A stretch of 64,000 bases of DNA from Norana najaformis (Eukaryota; Annelida; Clitellata; Crassiclitellata; Hormogastridae). A program made the position numbers and the translations under genes. The notes under the pieces were generated by a model. That model was not told where the DNA came from, ran no database searches, and saw only the letters and a list, made by a program, of their open reading frames with translations. Positions 30,628 through 44,500 of this stretch are shown here, piece by piece; positions within the stretch are counted from its first letter, which is position 1, and each line of letters opens with the position of its first letter. Location: positions 52,840,144-52,904,143 of the forward strand of contig OZ029913.1 in the NCBI GenBank assembly GCA_964023275.1, read 5' to 3'.

Positions 30628-33518
30628 ATGGCCGCGTACGAGGGCAGTAATTTTGAATGGCTTCCACAAAACTTTAGAAATCTCGTTGTCAGGTATAATC
30701 CTAGGGACGGCGGCGGTTTTGAAACGACCATACGAACGAATGCTGCGACAAAAGCAGAGATGGCGCAGTGGTTGGCGGAGTTTGAGCACCTAACGAAGAC
30801 TAAGTGGAGGGTGCGATTGACATACCCCAAGGTGAAGCGCTTGCTATATCGAACTGACTTCGTTTGTCAGCATAGTGCCTTCAACAAGAACAACACGAAG
30901 CGTGCTACAAAAAACTGCAAGTGCGACGCAAAGATGACCCAGAAAATTAACTTGGTGACAAAAAATACAAAACAGGAAAATCCATACGTAAAGGTATATT
31001 TACTTACTTTTTTCATTTATTTATTGCATTTATTACGCGCACAAGTTCAGTAAATCTGTATCTGAGGTGCGAGAAAAGTGTGTGAACAACTTGTCCGGGG
31101 TCATTATAAGGAGTCTGCTCAGCAGCCTCAAACATGCAGTAGTTGGATTACAGACCTAGTGTACCGTGCGGTACAAAGTATTCAGGCTGCTCTGAGATTT
31201 GAACCCACGCCTTTTAGGAGAGCGGTGCCGAAACTAGGGCCTTACCTCTCAGCCTTGCTACCACATATTTTAACTGTGAAACTTCTCATAACACCTCCAT
31301 TTATTTACAAATAAAACAAACCACAAATCGTTTTTACCTCTGGTGGCAGTTGGGGAAGTTTGAAAGAGGAGCACGTTATTTTGCGCAAATTGTTGTTACC
31401 CCGGTAAAGTACAGTACCTGTGTTTCTTTTTCATCACGAATACTGCCAACTACACTTAAACACAGGTACTTGTCTTTCTTAGCTTCATTCTTGTGATGCA
31501 GTCAGAGCATTCACGCTGGTACCAAATGGTTGTACCATACCAACACCTAAACAAGACCCTTTGTTTAATAGAGACCGGCATTTAAAAGATATCAGCATTT
31601 ATATGCATAAATTATTTTACTCCAGGTGACTATTGGAGACTGGAATTTAATTGGAACCCAGAGCTTAAAAGAAATTTTATGATAGTAATGATTATCAATG
31701 CTTTGTGTTACCCTCTCCACCAAAAACAACAGATTCCTGCTTATCTCTAAAATAGTTGAAGGCTTAATAATGAATTATGTGAATGCAAACATGATTGGAC
31801 ATTTATTGTTTTCCTTCATTCATTCATGCAGAAGTTTGCACATATTTACTTGCAGAAACAACGAAAATGATAAACACACGAACTGGAGCTGGATTTTAGC
31901 GGACATTTATGAAAATATGAACAACAATGTTGAAGACGACACTGACAAGGAGATTATATTGAAAATCTGAAAATTTCTGTTTTGCAGTTAACTGTTACCA
32001 ATGTCCTTGTGAAAAAAGCAGCTGTTGCATGTTCATGTTCTAGGATGGTTTGCCTGGAATTATCACAATAAAGAATTTCCATAATCACTCTACCAACACC
32101 ACAGTCTCTTTGCAGCAACTTCCAGCCAGCGCTGAAACTAGACTCCGGTTTGAGGAATACTTTGCAAGCGGTATGGGCATTACTGATGCAATAAAGTACC
32201 ACACCAGCATTCTCAGACTGAATACTGATGCAAGCGAGGCTGTGCTGGCTGACGGTTCAGTCAACCCAAAGTACAGTACCGTACAGTGGTGGTACAAGCA
32301 GTGGAGAGAGGGTAATCGGGATCAACAGACAGGCAGCTTGATACTCACGGTTGAGTCATATAACTGAATTCTTTTTCTCAGTAATCTTTAAGTTTAGGTG
32401 CCACTTATGTCAGTAAAAAATGAGATTAAAGTTGATAACTGCAAAATGTTTCTGGAATAATAATTATTCTAATAAAATAATAATCATGTGAAATTTTCCG
32501 TTCCTGAGCTATCACTGTTGGAATCTAGTATCACATGGAGGCTAGGATATTTTCCAGGTAATCTTCTGTAGCTTGTTCTTTTAGGATTGTAACTGGTCTA
32601 TCAGGAGGCTTAAGCTGGACAAGGAACATGTTGTGCAGTTTATAGTACTTGTTCACATAGTTTTTGGTATGTATTGTACACAAAGAATAATGACTTGTAT
32701 ACTTAGAAGTGCACACAGTTGACAGTTCTTCTGCTCAGTGATGAAGGCCTAAGTTCTTGAGTCAAGAACCGATTTGAGCTGGTTGGTCTGCATATGCTGA
32801 TTTACTGCCGAGTACTGCTCAATTTATCAGTGCCTATTTAGCATGCAGCCATTTGAATCCCAGCTCTGAGTACTATTGTTGCTAGTGACAAGTACAGTAA
32901 TATCTGATTGCATTATGCATTACTTTGTTCTATGTGGCACAGTGAAAATTTACTTCCTGTTCAATTCTAATCCTGCATACTTTTTCATTCTTCTGTTCTT
33001 TAAGTACGTTTGTTTGATTAACTTCTTGTTAAGAAAGATATCCATTATATGTGTTGGTTTGTGTGTTTTGAACATAGGTATTGGAAGAGAATTTTGAGTC
33101 ATGCAAGCAGCCTACAAAAGCTGAAATGGTGCCAAGTGCAACACCAACTGGTGAAGTTTCAAATGATGCATTTAGTCTCGTCATACAGAGGATGTGTGAA
33201 CTGAATGATCGCTTCAGTTCAACTCCATCCGGTAGCGCTAAGCTTTTAAAGCGACTGAAACAGATCACTACAGCAACTCAGTGGGAAACATTCCTGCATA
33301 ATTATGGTGCTGCAGTTACTTGTAAATCCAACAGTGGCTCTTTGATGTGTGTCCGACCGACTTCATTCAGCCATCGTCGACCTACCACGACACGAGGAAG
33401 CAAGCAGATTGCTTTTGAAAGGCACCCATTGTCAGCTGATGTACCGTCTCATTGCAAACGCAAACAGGATGTCGGATTGAATCAGCTTAGTGCCAAACTG
33501 CATCGCACAGTTCACTAA
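30628..33518 (+). CDS. WRKY/GCM1-like zinc-finger protein of probable transposase origin, 3 exons, 370 aa
   Basis: Exons 30628-30993, 32044-32349 and 33078-33518; both introns are phase 0 and the total is 1113 bases. The start ATG has a good context (AAGATGG) in a CpG-richer stretch. Residues 40-140 look like the N-terminal DNA-binding region of MULE-type transposases and their domesticated relatives: WLAEFEHLTKTKWRV, LLYRTDFVCQHSAF, NCKCDAKM (Cys97, Cys99), then IITIKNFHNHSTN (His135 and His137). The Cys...HxH arrangement fits a WRKY-GCM1 zinc finger. It is followed by LRFEEYFASGMGITDAIKYH and VQWWYKQWREGN, also seen in such proteins. The last exon (225-370) is Ser/Thr/Lys-rich with no recognised domain. 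No DDE catalytic core is visible, which suggests a host gene. Its function is unknown; DNA binding is an inference from the fold. Confidence 0.75.
31135..31275 (-). repeat. tRNA-like SINE fragment in intron 1 of the zinc-finger gene
   Basis: Read on the minus strand, GGTAGCAAGGCTGAGAGG is followed about 40 bases later by GTGGGTTCAAATCTCAG, a B-box-like word. The layout suggests a tRNA-derived SINE; the A box is weak. Confidence 0.45.
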
Positions 33519-34084
33519 ATGCAAACTGTGATAACTAGACGTTAAATATATAGGTTTCCCGTTTACTGACATAGTCAAAATTTTCTCCACCATGATTGTC
33601 TTTTGTCAGAGAGTTGTTAAGATGCATCTTGTTTATATATTGTAAGTCTGTGCAAGTATCCCAAGGTAAACACTACTGTTGCTTTAGTTTTGTTTAGGCA
33701 AAGTTGAGTTGTTTGTGTTACCACTTTGATCAAGGGATTGTTTAAGGGAAGAACTGTTTAAACTTGAATTGTGTTACTGCAAAGGCCATTGAGAGAAGAG
33801 GGGCGTTAGTGGTTACAGCTATGAAGGAGTAGTGTCATTATTTCTGGCAGTGTATGGATGAAGTCTGATAAGTGCTACTTTACATTCATCTCCAGTTGTT
33901 AATTTACATTGGTCTGATGGTGAATGCAGCTGAAGTTTGGCAGATGGTTTGCACTTTTCCAAAGTTGCTAATAACATACATGTAAATGCAAATCTCAATG
34001 CCACAAAAAAGCTGCACCGAGGAGACCAGCTTATTCGCTCCATGATTCTCTCACTTCTCTTGGTGTATGTATGCGTGACCAACT

Positions 34085-34240
34085 TTGCTGGCTGTCTGTT
34101 CCATCCCAGATGTAGTTTAATGTTCTGTGTAAGATCACTTTTAGCAAGAGTGTTATCTGGTCAGGCTCCCAGATACCTTTGTGATCTTGTTAATCCTCTG
34201 GCTTTGACCATCTTTTGCTGATCTGATATGGGTGCTCTGC
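34085..34240 (+). mobile_element. LINE ORF2 fragment
   Basis: A short frame with VRSLLARVLSGQAPRYLCDL resembles the (Y)KALHGLAPSYLSDLL stretch near the C-terminus of CR1/L2 ORF2. The stretch 33519-34085 (3' flank of the zinc-finger gene) and 34240-35095 show nothing else that can be supported. Confidence 0.6.
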
Positions 34241-35094
34241 TTGTTTGCTGGGCTAGGACTTTCATGGTGCAGAATTAGGGCACTTGCAGTGGTGGGTCTG
34301 TCACTTTGAAAGAATCTTACCAGGTTATTTATGTAGCTCGAGTGGCTGTGATGAGCAGGACTGTTGCAACTCTAAGACTCGTAAGTACACTAGTGAATCC
34401 CAAGATGCTTTACATAAATTGACCAATACAATACTATTACTACCACGACCACTATGCCCATTCCAGCTAGTACGGCTACCACTTCCCTTACTGCTACCAG
34501 TACTATTACTACTACTACCACCAGGTTGTGATTTGTGGGTCCGGAAATAATGGAGTGGAATTAAGGAGTGGAGGCCAAGATAGACCAGAACCTTAATTTA
34601 GACGACCTCAGTAAATTGCGTTGTCAACTTCTGTTCCGCATTTTTTATAACCATTTTTAGCCTGCAACGTTGGAAACATATTTCCAAGTCTCCCAAATTT
34701 CGGCATTGGACCATGGCCTCCGAGTAGTTTATTGGCCATCGAGTTCCTTGATCAACGGCAATAGCACCTAGGCCTATGGGATTTGCTATTGCAGCGTATT
34801 CGTTGATATCCAACGCATTTTTAATAATGGCCTGGATATTGTGTTGTATACGAGTGGTATGCACCATATCAGTGTACAATATGATGCATATTCAGTACGA
34901 CATACAGAACCTATATATGGAATTTTTCATATTGTTTCTGTGTTGTCGACATGCGACATGTTGTGGGGATTACGCCTTCTAGAACACGCAGTGGCGGTGA
35001 AAACGAATTTCCGGTGGGGATGTCGGACCATAGGCCAGTGTGCACAGGAGTTTGGCTTGAAGCAGTGGTGGCGTGATTTCCACCTTCACTTATA

Positions 35095-35428
35095 AATCAC
35101 AGCCTGATTGGATTGCCATATGTCTGGAATAAACTCCCGCCTGAATTTCGACAATTCTGTGATCCATCATACGAACTCACCAACACTTACCTATTGCAAT
35201 TTTTGGGGCCACTCAAACGGGAGCGGTGGTGAAGGATTTCACACGATAAATTCATTGCAAAATTAGCAAGGTCGAGGCCAGGCGGCCGCTATATAAAATT
35301 GTGTACATTTACATTTAGTATGTTGTACATTTATTATGTTGTAACGCGTCCTCTGAGTAAGGCATTGTTTTATTAAGGTGCGTTATAAATATAAGTTGTA
35401 TTGTATTGTATTGTATTGTATTGTAGGA
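35095..35428 (+). mobile_element. LINE 3' end interrupted by a family B repeat
   Basis: A LINE ORF2 C-terminal piece (LPYVWNKLPPEFRQFCDPSY, about 35110-35170) is interrupted at about 35205-35325 by a family B repeat (GGTGGTGAAGGATTTCACAC, GGTCGAGGCC, GGCCGCTATATAAA). The LINE-type 3' end resumes (TAAGGTGCGTTATAAATATA) and ends in five TTGTA repeats (35394-35425). Confidence 0.7.
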
Positions 35429-35542
35429 CATAGAATACAGATTCCTTGACATTTAATCTACAGTATTCGGACGAACGTGTTGGGCTACTTCTTGGCTACG
35501 AGAATTGTGCAAAATGTTGACTTAGCGGCCATTCGTTTTAAG

Positions 35543-38500
35543 ATGGCGAATGGCAAGATGGAATCGTTTTACGGCCCGGTTAAACCCCAATTTGGTAAGC
35601 ATACAATGCAAATTAAGCACCGTTGAGCAACGAAGTATATCGGATTTGATCAAATGTAAAAGACTGCGTGCAACGGTTAGATTAGATGGCGTTTTTGTCG
35701 AAATTTAGCAGCAAGATTATTAGTACGCATTGTGTTCTTCGCAATTCAAGTAGACTTGCAATAAAATGTTAGGCCCGGTAGTCTTGGTTTATTTGTAGTT
35801 GATAAGGGTTTCGTTTAATTTTATTTTAAGGTACGCGATAGTGTAGTGCTTTCTGTGCTGGATTGTGAATCCTGAGGTGGAGGTTCAAATCCCCGCCAGG
35901 ACAAAAATAAAATTTCAGCTCCTTTAGCGCCGCTTAGCGAAAATGAACTATAAATGAGTACCCTGGCCGTTTACTGTTGATGGGAAGGTCAGGCGGCGAG
36001 GGTAGGATTAACCACCCATCCGCATATGCTTCATCTTATGCCCATTGCATTTTTATTTTTATCACTTTCACTTGTTATTATGCATAGAGAAAAATAACTT
36101 ATGCATTGTTACAAATTCAAAAAAACGAATGGATTTTGAATGAAATTGCTCTTTTAGACTTGAAATTTTTTTAACTTAAGCCAAATTTTTAATCAGATGT
36201 ATCATGTAGTACATTTATTTCACCGATCATCCACATTGTCTGATCATAGCGATGATTTTCAGTGAAAAACTTTATCACAAATTGTTGGATGGATCTCAAT
36301 TGTTTTACATTCAATTATAAATTTTTTACTGTTTTGCCTTTGCTATTTAGTATGTTATCATAAAATTTGGCTACATATAATTTCTGATTATAAGTGATGT
36401 CACTTCACTTGATCTTTGCAACTTTTCAATTTGGTTTAATGTTCATGTGTAGAGAAAAATATTAAAAGAATAAGAAATGTCAAGAGTAAGATTTTGGTAT
36501 TTGACATTATTTTGGTGAATAATTAAATAATAATTGTGCCCTGGATGTGCAGATGCACTTCTGGACTCAGTTCTGACTAGGCATATATCAAGTCAGTCTA
36601 ATTTCAAATTGCCCCTTGATCTTAACTTGGTTTTATCGATACCATGTCATTTAGTAATTTTAACCAGACCAGGCCGATATCCAGTTACAGGCTGTTGACT
36701 TAATTAGATTAGATCTCAACCTGATAAGCCTAATTTTAAAATGGTAGTTGATCTGAGTTTTATTCGAGTAATATTTCAAATCGCCAATCAAAAACTCTGA
36801 GCATTTAAGAGATTGAGTATGATTCACCCTTCAGAATAAGAATCAGTCATAAGTGAAAACATGACTTGTCTGTCAAGTGTGATGAAAAACATCAAACCTG
36901 ATAACTGGAAAAGATTAGAGGTTGTCCACATTTGCTAACAGTGGTATAACGGTAACACTGATGGTCAATGGTTGCGCAGTTGCAGGATCGTCTTCATGTA
37001 ATGACCCTGGGAAAGTTGTTTGCGCACACTTCCTCTCTCAAAGCGGTATAATTTAGGACCGACATAAGCTAGGAAGTAAACAGCAAGTCCTTTGATGCAC
37101 AGGGCCAGTGTCCAGGACCTTGGGATTTGTCTGTTGTCTGCTTAAGAGCCAAAGTGATGGAATTAGCACAAACCCTAAGTTTTTTTGTGAGACATGCAAG
37201 CTTTCTTACTTACCTGTCAAATGGCTGGATTCAGGAAATGATGACGACTGCAACAAACTAACCTTGTACCTAATGAGAGTAAGTTCAGAAACACCAGACA
37301 ATCCCCACACCAAACAGGAAAATTGTAAATCAGATCGGGAGGTTCCACGACTCCTGATGTCGGATTAAATCAAGGCAGATACACTGTAATCTAAGCTAAA
37401 GACTTCTATAGAACTGTTAATACAATGTTCTAGGCATCAATCAATGGTCACTTCAAGTGTAAATCGCTGTAGGGAGGGCACTGAAGTTTATCGCTGTGAT
37501 GCCAAGAATCACGCATGATGGGGAGCAAGGGTGAAGAGTAAACCTCTTTTGGTAGGATTCTGTCATGGAAAAGTGTGTCTGAATCCTACCACTCTCTTTT
37601 TGTAGGCAGGGACTGGAGTTGAGTAGCTGGCTTAGGGCATCACCCATGTCCCTGACAAATTCCAGCATCAAGAAAATCAGTTTGCTAAAAAACTAACCAA
37701 AATAACATTCTTATCATGCTGATGTACAGCCATGTGTGGAATGAAGCCTATTGTGGTTGACACAAAGGTGTCATTAATTAAACTAGTTAACATTATCACT
37801 TAGAGTCGTTTTATTTAGTCTGCTTTTGGTTAATACACATGTTTTACACAGGGTAGAGAATCGTGAGTCAAGTCAAAGCATTATACTAAATTTGAATTAC
37901 CAAATGATGAAATAGTTGCAGGAATATCTTGAAACTGAAAATTTTGTTGAATTAGGGTTGAAAAACAGAATTAGAGATATTTATTGATGCAACAGATTTC
38001 CCTGTGATTTGTTCCCAATGCCAGTATGAATATCAAACCAGGCAGAGAATGTTTATCTAAATAAGTCTGCTTCTAACAAGTTACACAAAGAAAAGTTTGA
38101 TTAAATCTGGAAAAGTTTGGAATAAATAGTACATGAATAATATGACTCACACATTTTGAGTCTCATGTTATGAGTATATTATTATTGCTTAGTTTATTAT
38201 TAATATGTGATTCTTTTGCAGTCATTTGCATGCAAAATAAGTGAATAGATTCAGATTAAATCACCACCAAATGAACGAGAAATGATCTAAATTCACCTTT
38301 AATGTTTTATAGCAGAATCGTTATTAGCACAAATCATCTCATTTTGTCATGGTGAATCTGATGTATGGTTTTTGTAAGTAACTGTTATGTGAAAATGGTT
38401 TTGACATAATGTAATGAAATGTCAGATGCTGAGAGCACAATTAGCTTTAACTGGTTTTGTACTGAGGATTTGGTAAAAAAGGCAATCAGTAATTATTAGA

Positions 38501-41500
38501 ATTAATGCTAGTTTCTCTTTGACTTTGAATTTTCTGATTAATAATACTGATGCAGCGTTGCTTACATCCTGGTGTGGTTTGGCTTAACTGGCACGCAGAC
38601 TTAGTGTAAAAAGTTTATTTCTGTTAGCCTGGTTTCTTTACAGTCAGCGTAAATATGTAACATCAACTGTGTATCATGGATGTTTTGACGTGATCTATAT
38701 TGTAAATAAAATCTGCAGCTGTTCCAACAATGAGAATGCCTCGTGGACAGAGCTATCGCCGTTCTTAGTTTTAAGATGTTATGGGACTGCAGGCTCAAGC
38801 AGAGGTATTATTTCATAAACTTCTGGAAAAGTCTAAATTTGACCACACAGAGCCCTTAATGGAGTCTGTGTGTGTGTGAGTAAGGAATTTAAGTTCTAGT
38901 GAGTAAGGTAAATGCTTGCTTTTGAATCTCAGGAACTGAACAGATTCATCTGGAGGTTGTAACATGTGCAGCAAAGTTGTATTTTATCAGTTTTAACCGA
39001 GTCTTTTCACCAACAAAAAAGGATTAGACTCATGGAAGTTCTGTAGTGCTCTGAAATTGCAGCCTTCCAATATGTTTTAAGTTGAGATTTGTGTAATCTT
39101 GACATGTTGACTACTTGCACTCCATGGACAGAAATCTAAAATTTACTCTGCATGAAAATAGACCGTGAAGTGGTCTTTAGTTTTACCTCAAATTTCCAAA
39201 CTTTTTGGGATCTTCGATGGTGATCATGCTGGCTTAATTTCATATACAGACTAGCTATTATTTATTTGCTGTGCTAGTCAAAGAGATGAGAGGTTAAACT
39301 TCACTTTCATTTCTAAAAAATATTTTGGTTTGTAAATTTCATAATGTACTGCATTTTGGCAGATTCAAGTTAACTGCACTGCATTTTGGCAATCTTCGAC
39401 ATTAAATAGGAGGATGCAGTTCATTGTCTTTTGTTGCCTTGGATTGCATCTGAAATCTGGTAAAAATTCCTCGTGCAAAGTATGAATAAATCAAGTTTCT
39501 CATTTTCCTTGATTTATCACGTTCAGTATAGTGTAAATAATCCCATAAGAAAGTCTTCAAGAGGCGACATGAAGAAAGTCAACATGCAAGCCATTTATTT
39601 GTAGCCTTTTTATCGCTTTCTGATACAGCAGAGCATGAAAAGGCTATGCTTAAGTTGCTGCATGAGCTGTTTGCCTTCTGAATGGTTAACTGGCAAGGGA
39701 AATAAATGCAGAGTAAGTGGAAGGTGTTTGATTTAAACGGTAGAAACTCAGATTATTTTGTCACTAAATGCAATCATGTGAATGTGATGGAGTTTGTTTT
39801 ATCTCTCAGAAGGAGATGGAGAGGATGGAGATGGCGCACCACGTAAGCGCAAGGTGAAAAATCGAATTTTGCACCTGACGGAGCTTATGCCTGATGCCAC
39901 GTTCCAGTTAGTTGCACAGTATGGCACAACTGATCAACCTAAATACGTCATGGAAATTGAAATCCATAGCCAGGTAATAATACACCTGATAAATAATAAC
40001 TTTTTAAAATTCAGGGAAGAAAAGTCTTAGGCTTTTTTAGGTTGTTCAGGATTAAGAAGAGTCCAGAAAGATGATTTAATGTTTTAAGCAGAATAAGAAG
40101 CATGAGTTAAAATAAGAAGCACGAGTTAAAAGTATATACAAGGTGTTTTTATAATATATTTTGAAAACCTCGGCAGCTCTTGCAGTTGTTGACATCATTA
40201 GGCTAGGGTGCAATGCTGGCAAACACAATCCAGGTAAGCAGCATCCAGTTTGGTTGGTGCTTGGTAATTCCCAGGCAAATTACTATCTGGCCATCTGGGC
40301 CAACTTCAATTTCTTGATATTTTTGCCTGCGAATCAGTCATTTCTTAGAAAAATGGTGAACGGCAAAGCTCAGTTGTTGATCTTGCACCTCATCTGTTCT
40401 AAAATAAAATACATCGGTCAACAAATGCTGCAGTCCCTAATTTTTAGGGAAATCCAGTCGAGGTCAGAAACATTTTATTGCTATAGTGAACTTATGTAGC
40501 ACCTACAGATATATTCAGAGATGCTTCCAGTAGGGGAGCCCCTCCAAAATAGGTTAAGTACAAGAAACTGAATTAGCAGAGCTGTCAAAACAACTGTTTA
40601 TAAGATGTATCTTTTACCAAAAGCCAGTTTAGTGCTTGTTGTGTTGATATTTGAATAAAGTGCAAGTTTTAGCACCATTATCACAGTTTAATACAGAGAT
40701 CTCAAACACAAGGCCCACAGGCTGCATGCAACCCTCAGAATCATTTCAGAAGTTCTGAAATATTTGACAGTGTAAATTTATGCTCACTTACTTTTGCCCT
40801 GATAGTAAATTAAACCCCGTCAGACAGCCTTTGAGTGAAAGAAATACAATTTGCGGAAGATGTGTTTTCCAAGCCAAATTGGAGAATTCATATTTTTTGA
40901 TGAAAGTAAGAGAAACTTCTGTGCATTTTTGGTATACTGTTGAAGTTCTGAAAGAGTATACTGTGTGTTGGCACTGTTACACGTGATTCATTGTGAAAAA
41001 CATGAAGCAGTCATGGGAAAACCATGAGAGACAAGAGTTCATAAACTGAAAGCTGGATAATTTGCCTAGCAGAGAAACTTGTTTTTAGTATTAATACGTC
41101 TGGCAAAGATTTGGTAAGATAAAGTTTTGTGATTAGCAAATTGATACCCAAATCATAGCAGCTTATTACAGAAGGCCAATTCATAAAAGAATATCTTTTG
41201 AAGTGTAGCAAAATTTTGTCCTGATAAGAAGAAAGTTTTTAAAGGTGTGAGCTTGTCTGCCAGTCTTGCCAGAAGGATTAGAGATTTAGCAGATAATGTG
41301 CAAACACTGTTCAGGAGGCAAACTGCTTCAAGTTGAGTTTAATATCATATTACGTTACTCCTGATTTATCCATTTTTGACTAACTTTTGCGCTGAGTGAA
41401 AAGAATTAAGTGATGCCTTGAATTAACTGATGTATTAGTCTTCGTTGGGCCCTTAGAGTGATCTGAGATTGAGACCTCTGGTTTAATAGAAGGTTCATGA

Positions 41501-44500
41501 CAGAATGAACCTTGTATTAAATGCTCTTCGTCTGCTGTAGGTTTTCCAAGGTATTGGACCATCAAAAAAGCGAGCCAAGGCAATGTGTGCAGATTATGCA
41601 CTTGTCCATCTTGGAGTCATTGACAGAGTGGATGAAACTCCCTCTGACGTGGTGGAGGATGTTGAGAGTCCTGACGACTTCACCGCTGACATATCTGACC
41701 AGAGTACACAGCTATACTACGACTTTAGTCTCCCAGAGTCTGAACAGATTGCTGAACAGCCAAGAGAAGATTTCTATGCAGATGATGATGATGATGATGA
41801 CTTCATAAATGAAATTGACGATGTGACCCTACAGCTTCTGGGCAAGAACCCACTCACAATCATGGGTGAGTTACGGCCTGACGCAGTCTACACACTGTTG
41901 GATGAAACTGGTGACCCACTTCACCCGAAATTTCTTATGTCGGTGACACTGGATGAGGAAACATTCCAGGGATCAGGTCCAAGCAAAAAGTTAGCCAAAG
42001 GCAGAGCTGCTCGTGACGCTTTACGCAGATTCTTCAACCTCGAGTTTGGGACTTCAGAAAGTGAGTTGCAGTTGTACATCATTTGTCTTCAGTTTGAGTA
42101 GTGAATATTCTTATAGATTTTAGTTATACAGATTTATTATTTAAAGTCTTATTTCTAATGCTTTTGATACTTTTCATGGCTACTCTAAGATTTTGCAGCT
42201 TATAATTTGCTTCCATGCTACTATTCATGTCCATAATACTGGAGATATCACTGGACAAAGAATTTATGGAGACAATCTAGACTGATGCACATAAGTTTGT
42301 TGTAATTTTTCCTGAATTAAATGTTTGTTGTAATGCAGCAAGAATTATAGGCGTCTAATCTATAGAAGTTTGAATGCTCTTGTCATTTATAAATAATACA
42401 TGCCAATTGTTTACATAATGCAAGTATTTAAGAGCTTTTACAAAATCACGAAGAAAATGCATTATAACTACCTTTGTTTTATTTCAGATGGAATGCCTAT
42501 ATATGAAGGCGATGCTCGTATCTGGCAACATTTCAAATCCAAGCTGGAAGGTAAAGCTCAGGAACGACTTGACATGAGTAGAGACCCGGTGGTCGTCCTT
42601 CAAGAGTATTTTCCCCAGATTCGTTACTCTCACCGTGAACCTGTGGAGCGAGATGGTGTTATGCAGTACACCACAATTGTGAACATATTCGATGAGGTTT
42701 ATGAAGGTGTTGGTCCCTCAAAGAAGGATTCAAAGGCTGTGGCTGCAGCAAATACCCTGGATGCACTGAGGCGCAATGGTGTGCTGTCTGCCAAAGAGAG
42801 AGAAGTGGAGGCTGACAGAAAGGCTGCAGCACTGCAGCCACGTATCCCAAGTCTTTTTGAGTCAGAGAAGAAATCGGTTCCAGTGCAGAGAAATGCTGTG
42901 GCTAAACTGAATTTGCTTTATCCAAATCTGGAGTATCAGCTTATGGCTGAAAAGCCTGTGCGCAACACACTGCTTACAGCATTTGTCATGGCAGTTGAGG
43001 TCGAAGGACGCAGTTTTGCAGGAGTCGGAAAGACGAAGAAGGCAGCCAAAGTGGAGGCTGCTGAAAAGGCACTCAGGTACTTGAGGATGTGGACACGTGA
43101 GGATGAGGATGCTAAGGAGATGACGCTTGCCGAAGACACGGATCCTGTGGCGTCAATATCAATGCATCGTGAAAAGCAAGAGGCCAAAAAGGCTAGACTG
43201 ATGCAAGGGAACTGGGGTGGCGGTCCAGAAGGAAACTATTGGGGCGGGCCAGGGCCTGACCAGAATATGAGCTGGCGAAATGACATGGGAGAGTGGGGAG
43301 ACAATCAGATGGGATGGAATGAAGCACCAGGTAGCTGGGGAAACCCATTCGGTGGTGGACCACAGTGGGGTAATAGAGGAGACAATGGCTCAAATTTTAT
43401 GGGTGGCAGTGGTGGTTCATTTAATGAAATGCCTGATATGGGACGTGGCTTTGGAGGCGACAGAGGAAATTTCGGAGGACGGAGACCGTTTGGCAATCAG
43501 GGAAGAGGAATGGGTCCTCGTGGCAGCTTTGATGGCGGATTTGGTCCCAGGGGAGGAGGCAGTATGGAGCCACGAGGTGGAGGCTTCTTTGGAGAAGGAA
43601 TGCAGGGAGACAACCAACGATTCCGAGGTCCTGGAGCATTTTCTGGCCCTCGAGGTGGATTTGGTTCCCCAGATGCTTCAGGCAAAGGTGGCACTGGCAG
43701 AGGTGGCATGAGGATGCCTATGGGCGGCAATGGTGGTAGTGTTGCAAGCAACAGTGGCATAGGACAACAGAAGAGATTTCCCAGTTCACCATCTTATGAA
43801 GGAGGCAGCGCATATGGAGGTAGCCAGTTGAGACCTCCCAGCCAGCCAGGTGTTATGAGCCAGCCTGGCACAGATACATCAAAAGGTGTTGGCAGAGGCA
43901 GTTTTAAGTCACAAGCAGATAGCACTTCAGGTGGAAACTTCCGGCCTGGAAACCCGAGAACTCCCACAGCAACTGTCAAACCTCCTGTGCTTCCTGGTGT
44001 GGCACAGAATCCCAGTGGCAAGCCTCTTGGTGCTGCTGGGCTTTCCAACAGTCCGGCACGTGGAATCCTGAAGTCTACTGCCACTGGTACATTCCAGTCG
44101 GGTGTGGCCTCAGATAACTACCAGTATGGAATGACAGGAAGTGCAACCGGTTCTAATAAAGCATCAGAAATTTCTGGAAGCTATCAGTCAAGCCTTGGAG
44201 CCAACCGAATGTACTACCCTTCGGAAGGTTACCAATCTAGCGGAACAGGAATGACCGGATACCAGCAGCCACAGCAGCAGCAGCAGCAAATGTCGAATCT
44301 ACAGTCGGGAACCACCATGAATTACCCAGCTTCCTCTTTCCAGACGACCACTACTGTTGCTGCAGCTGGATACACAGGCACATCGTTCCCAACAACTGTT
44401 GGGTCATCTTTCAGCGATTCCAGCTACATGACGGGTAGCACTTACGGAACTGGGTACTTTGGAGGATACGGTGGCACGATGGGCTCTGTCCAGGGCTACG

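Noticed and set aside
37108-37368. 86-aa frame as a gene
   Set aside because: It begins inside SINE family E and has no known domain.
42400-42487. Met at 42400 as start of a separate 770-aa protein
   Set aside because: A consensus acceptor (TTTCAG at 42487) and a phase-1 donor at 42061 show that this is intron sequence before exon 4 of the dsRBD gene.
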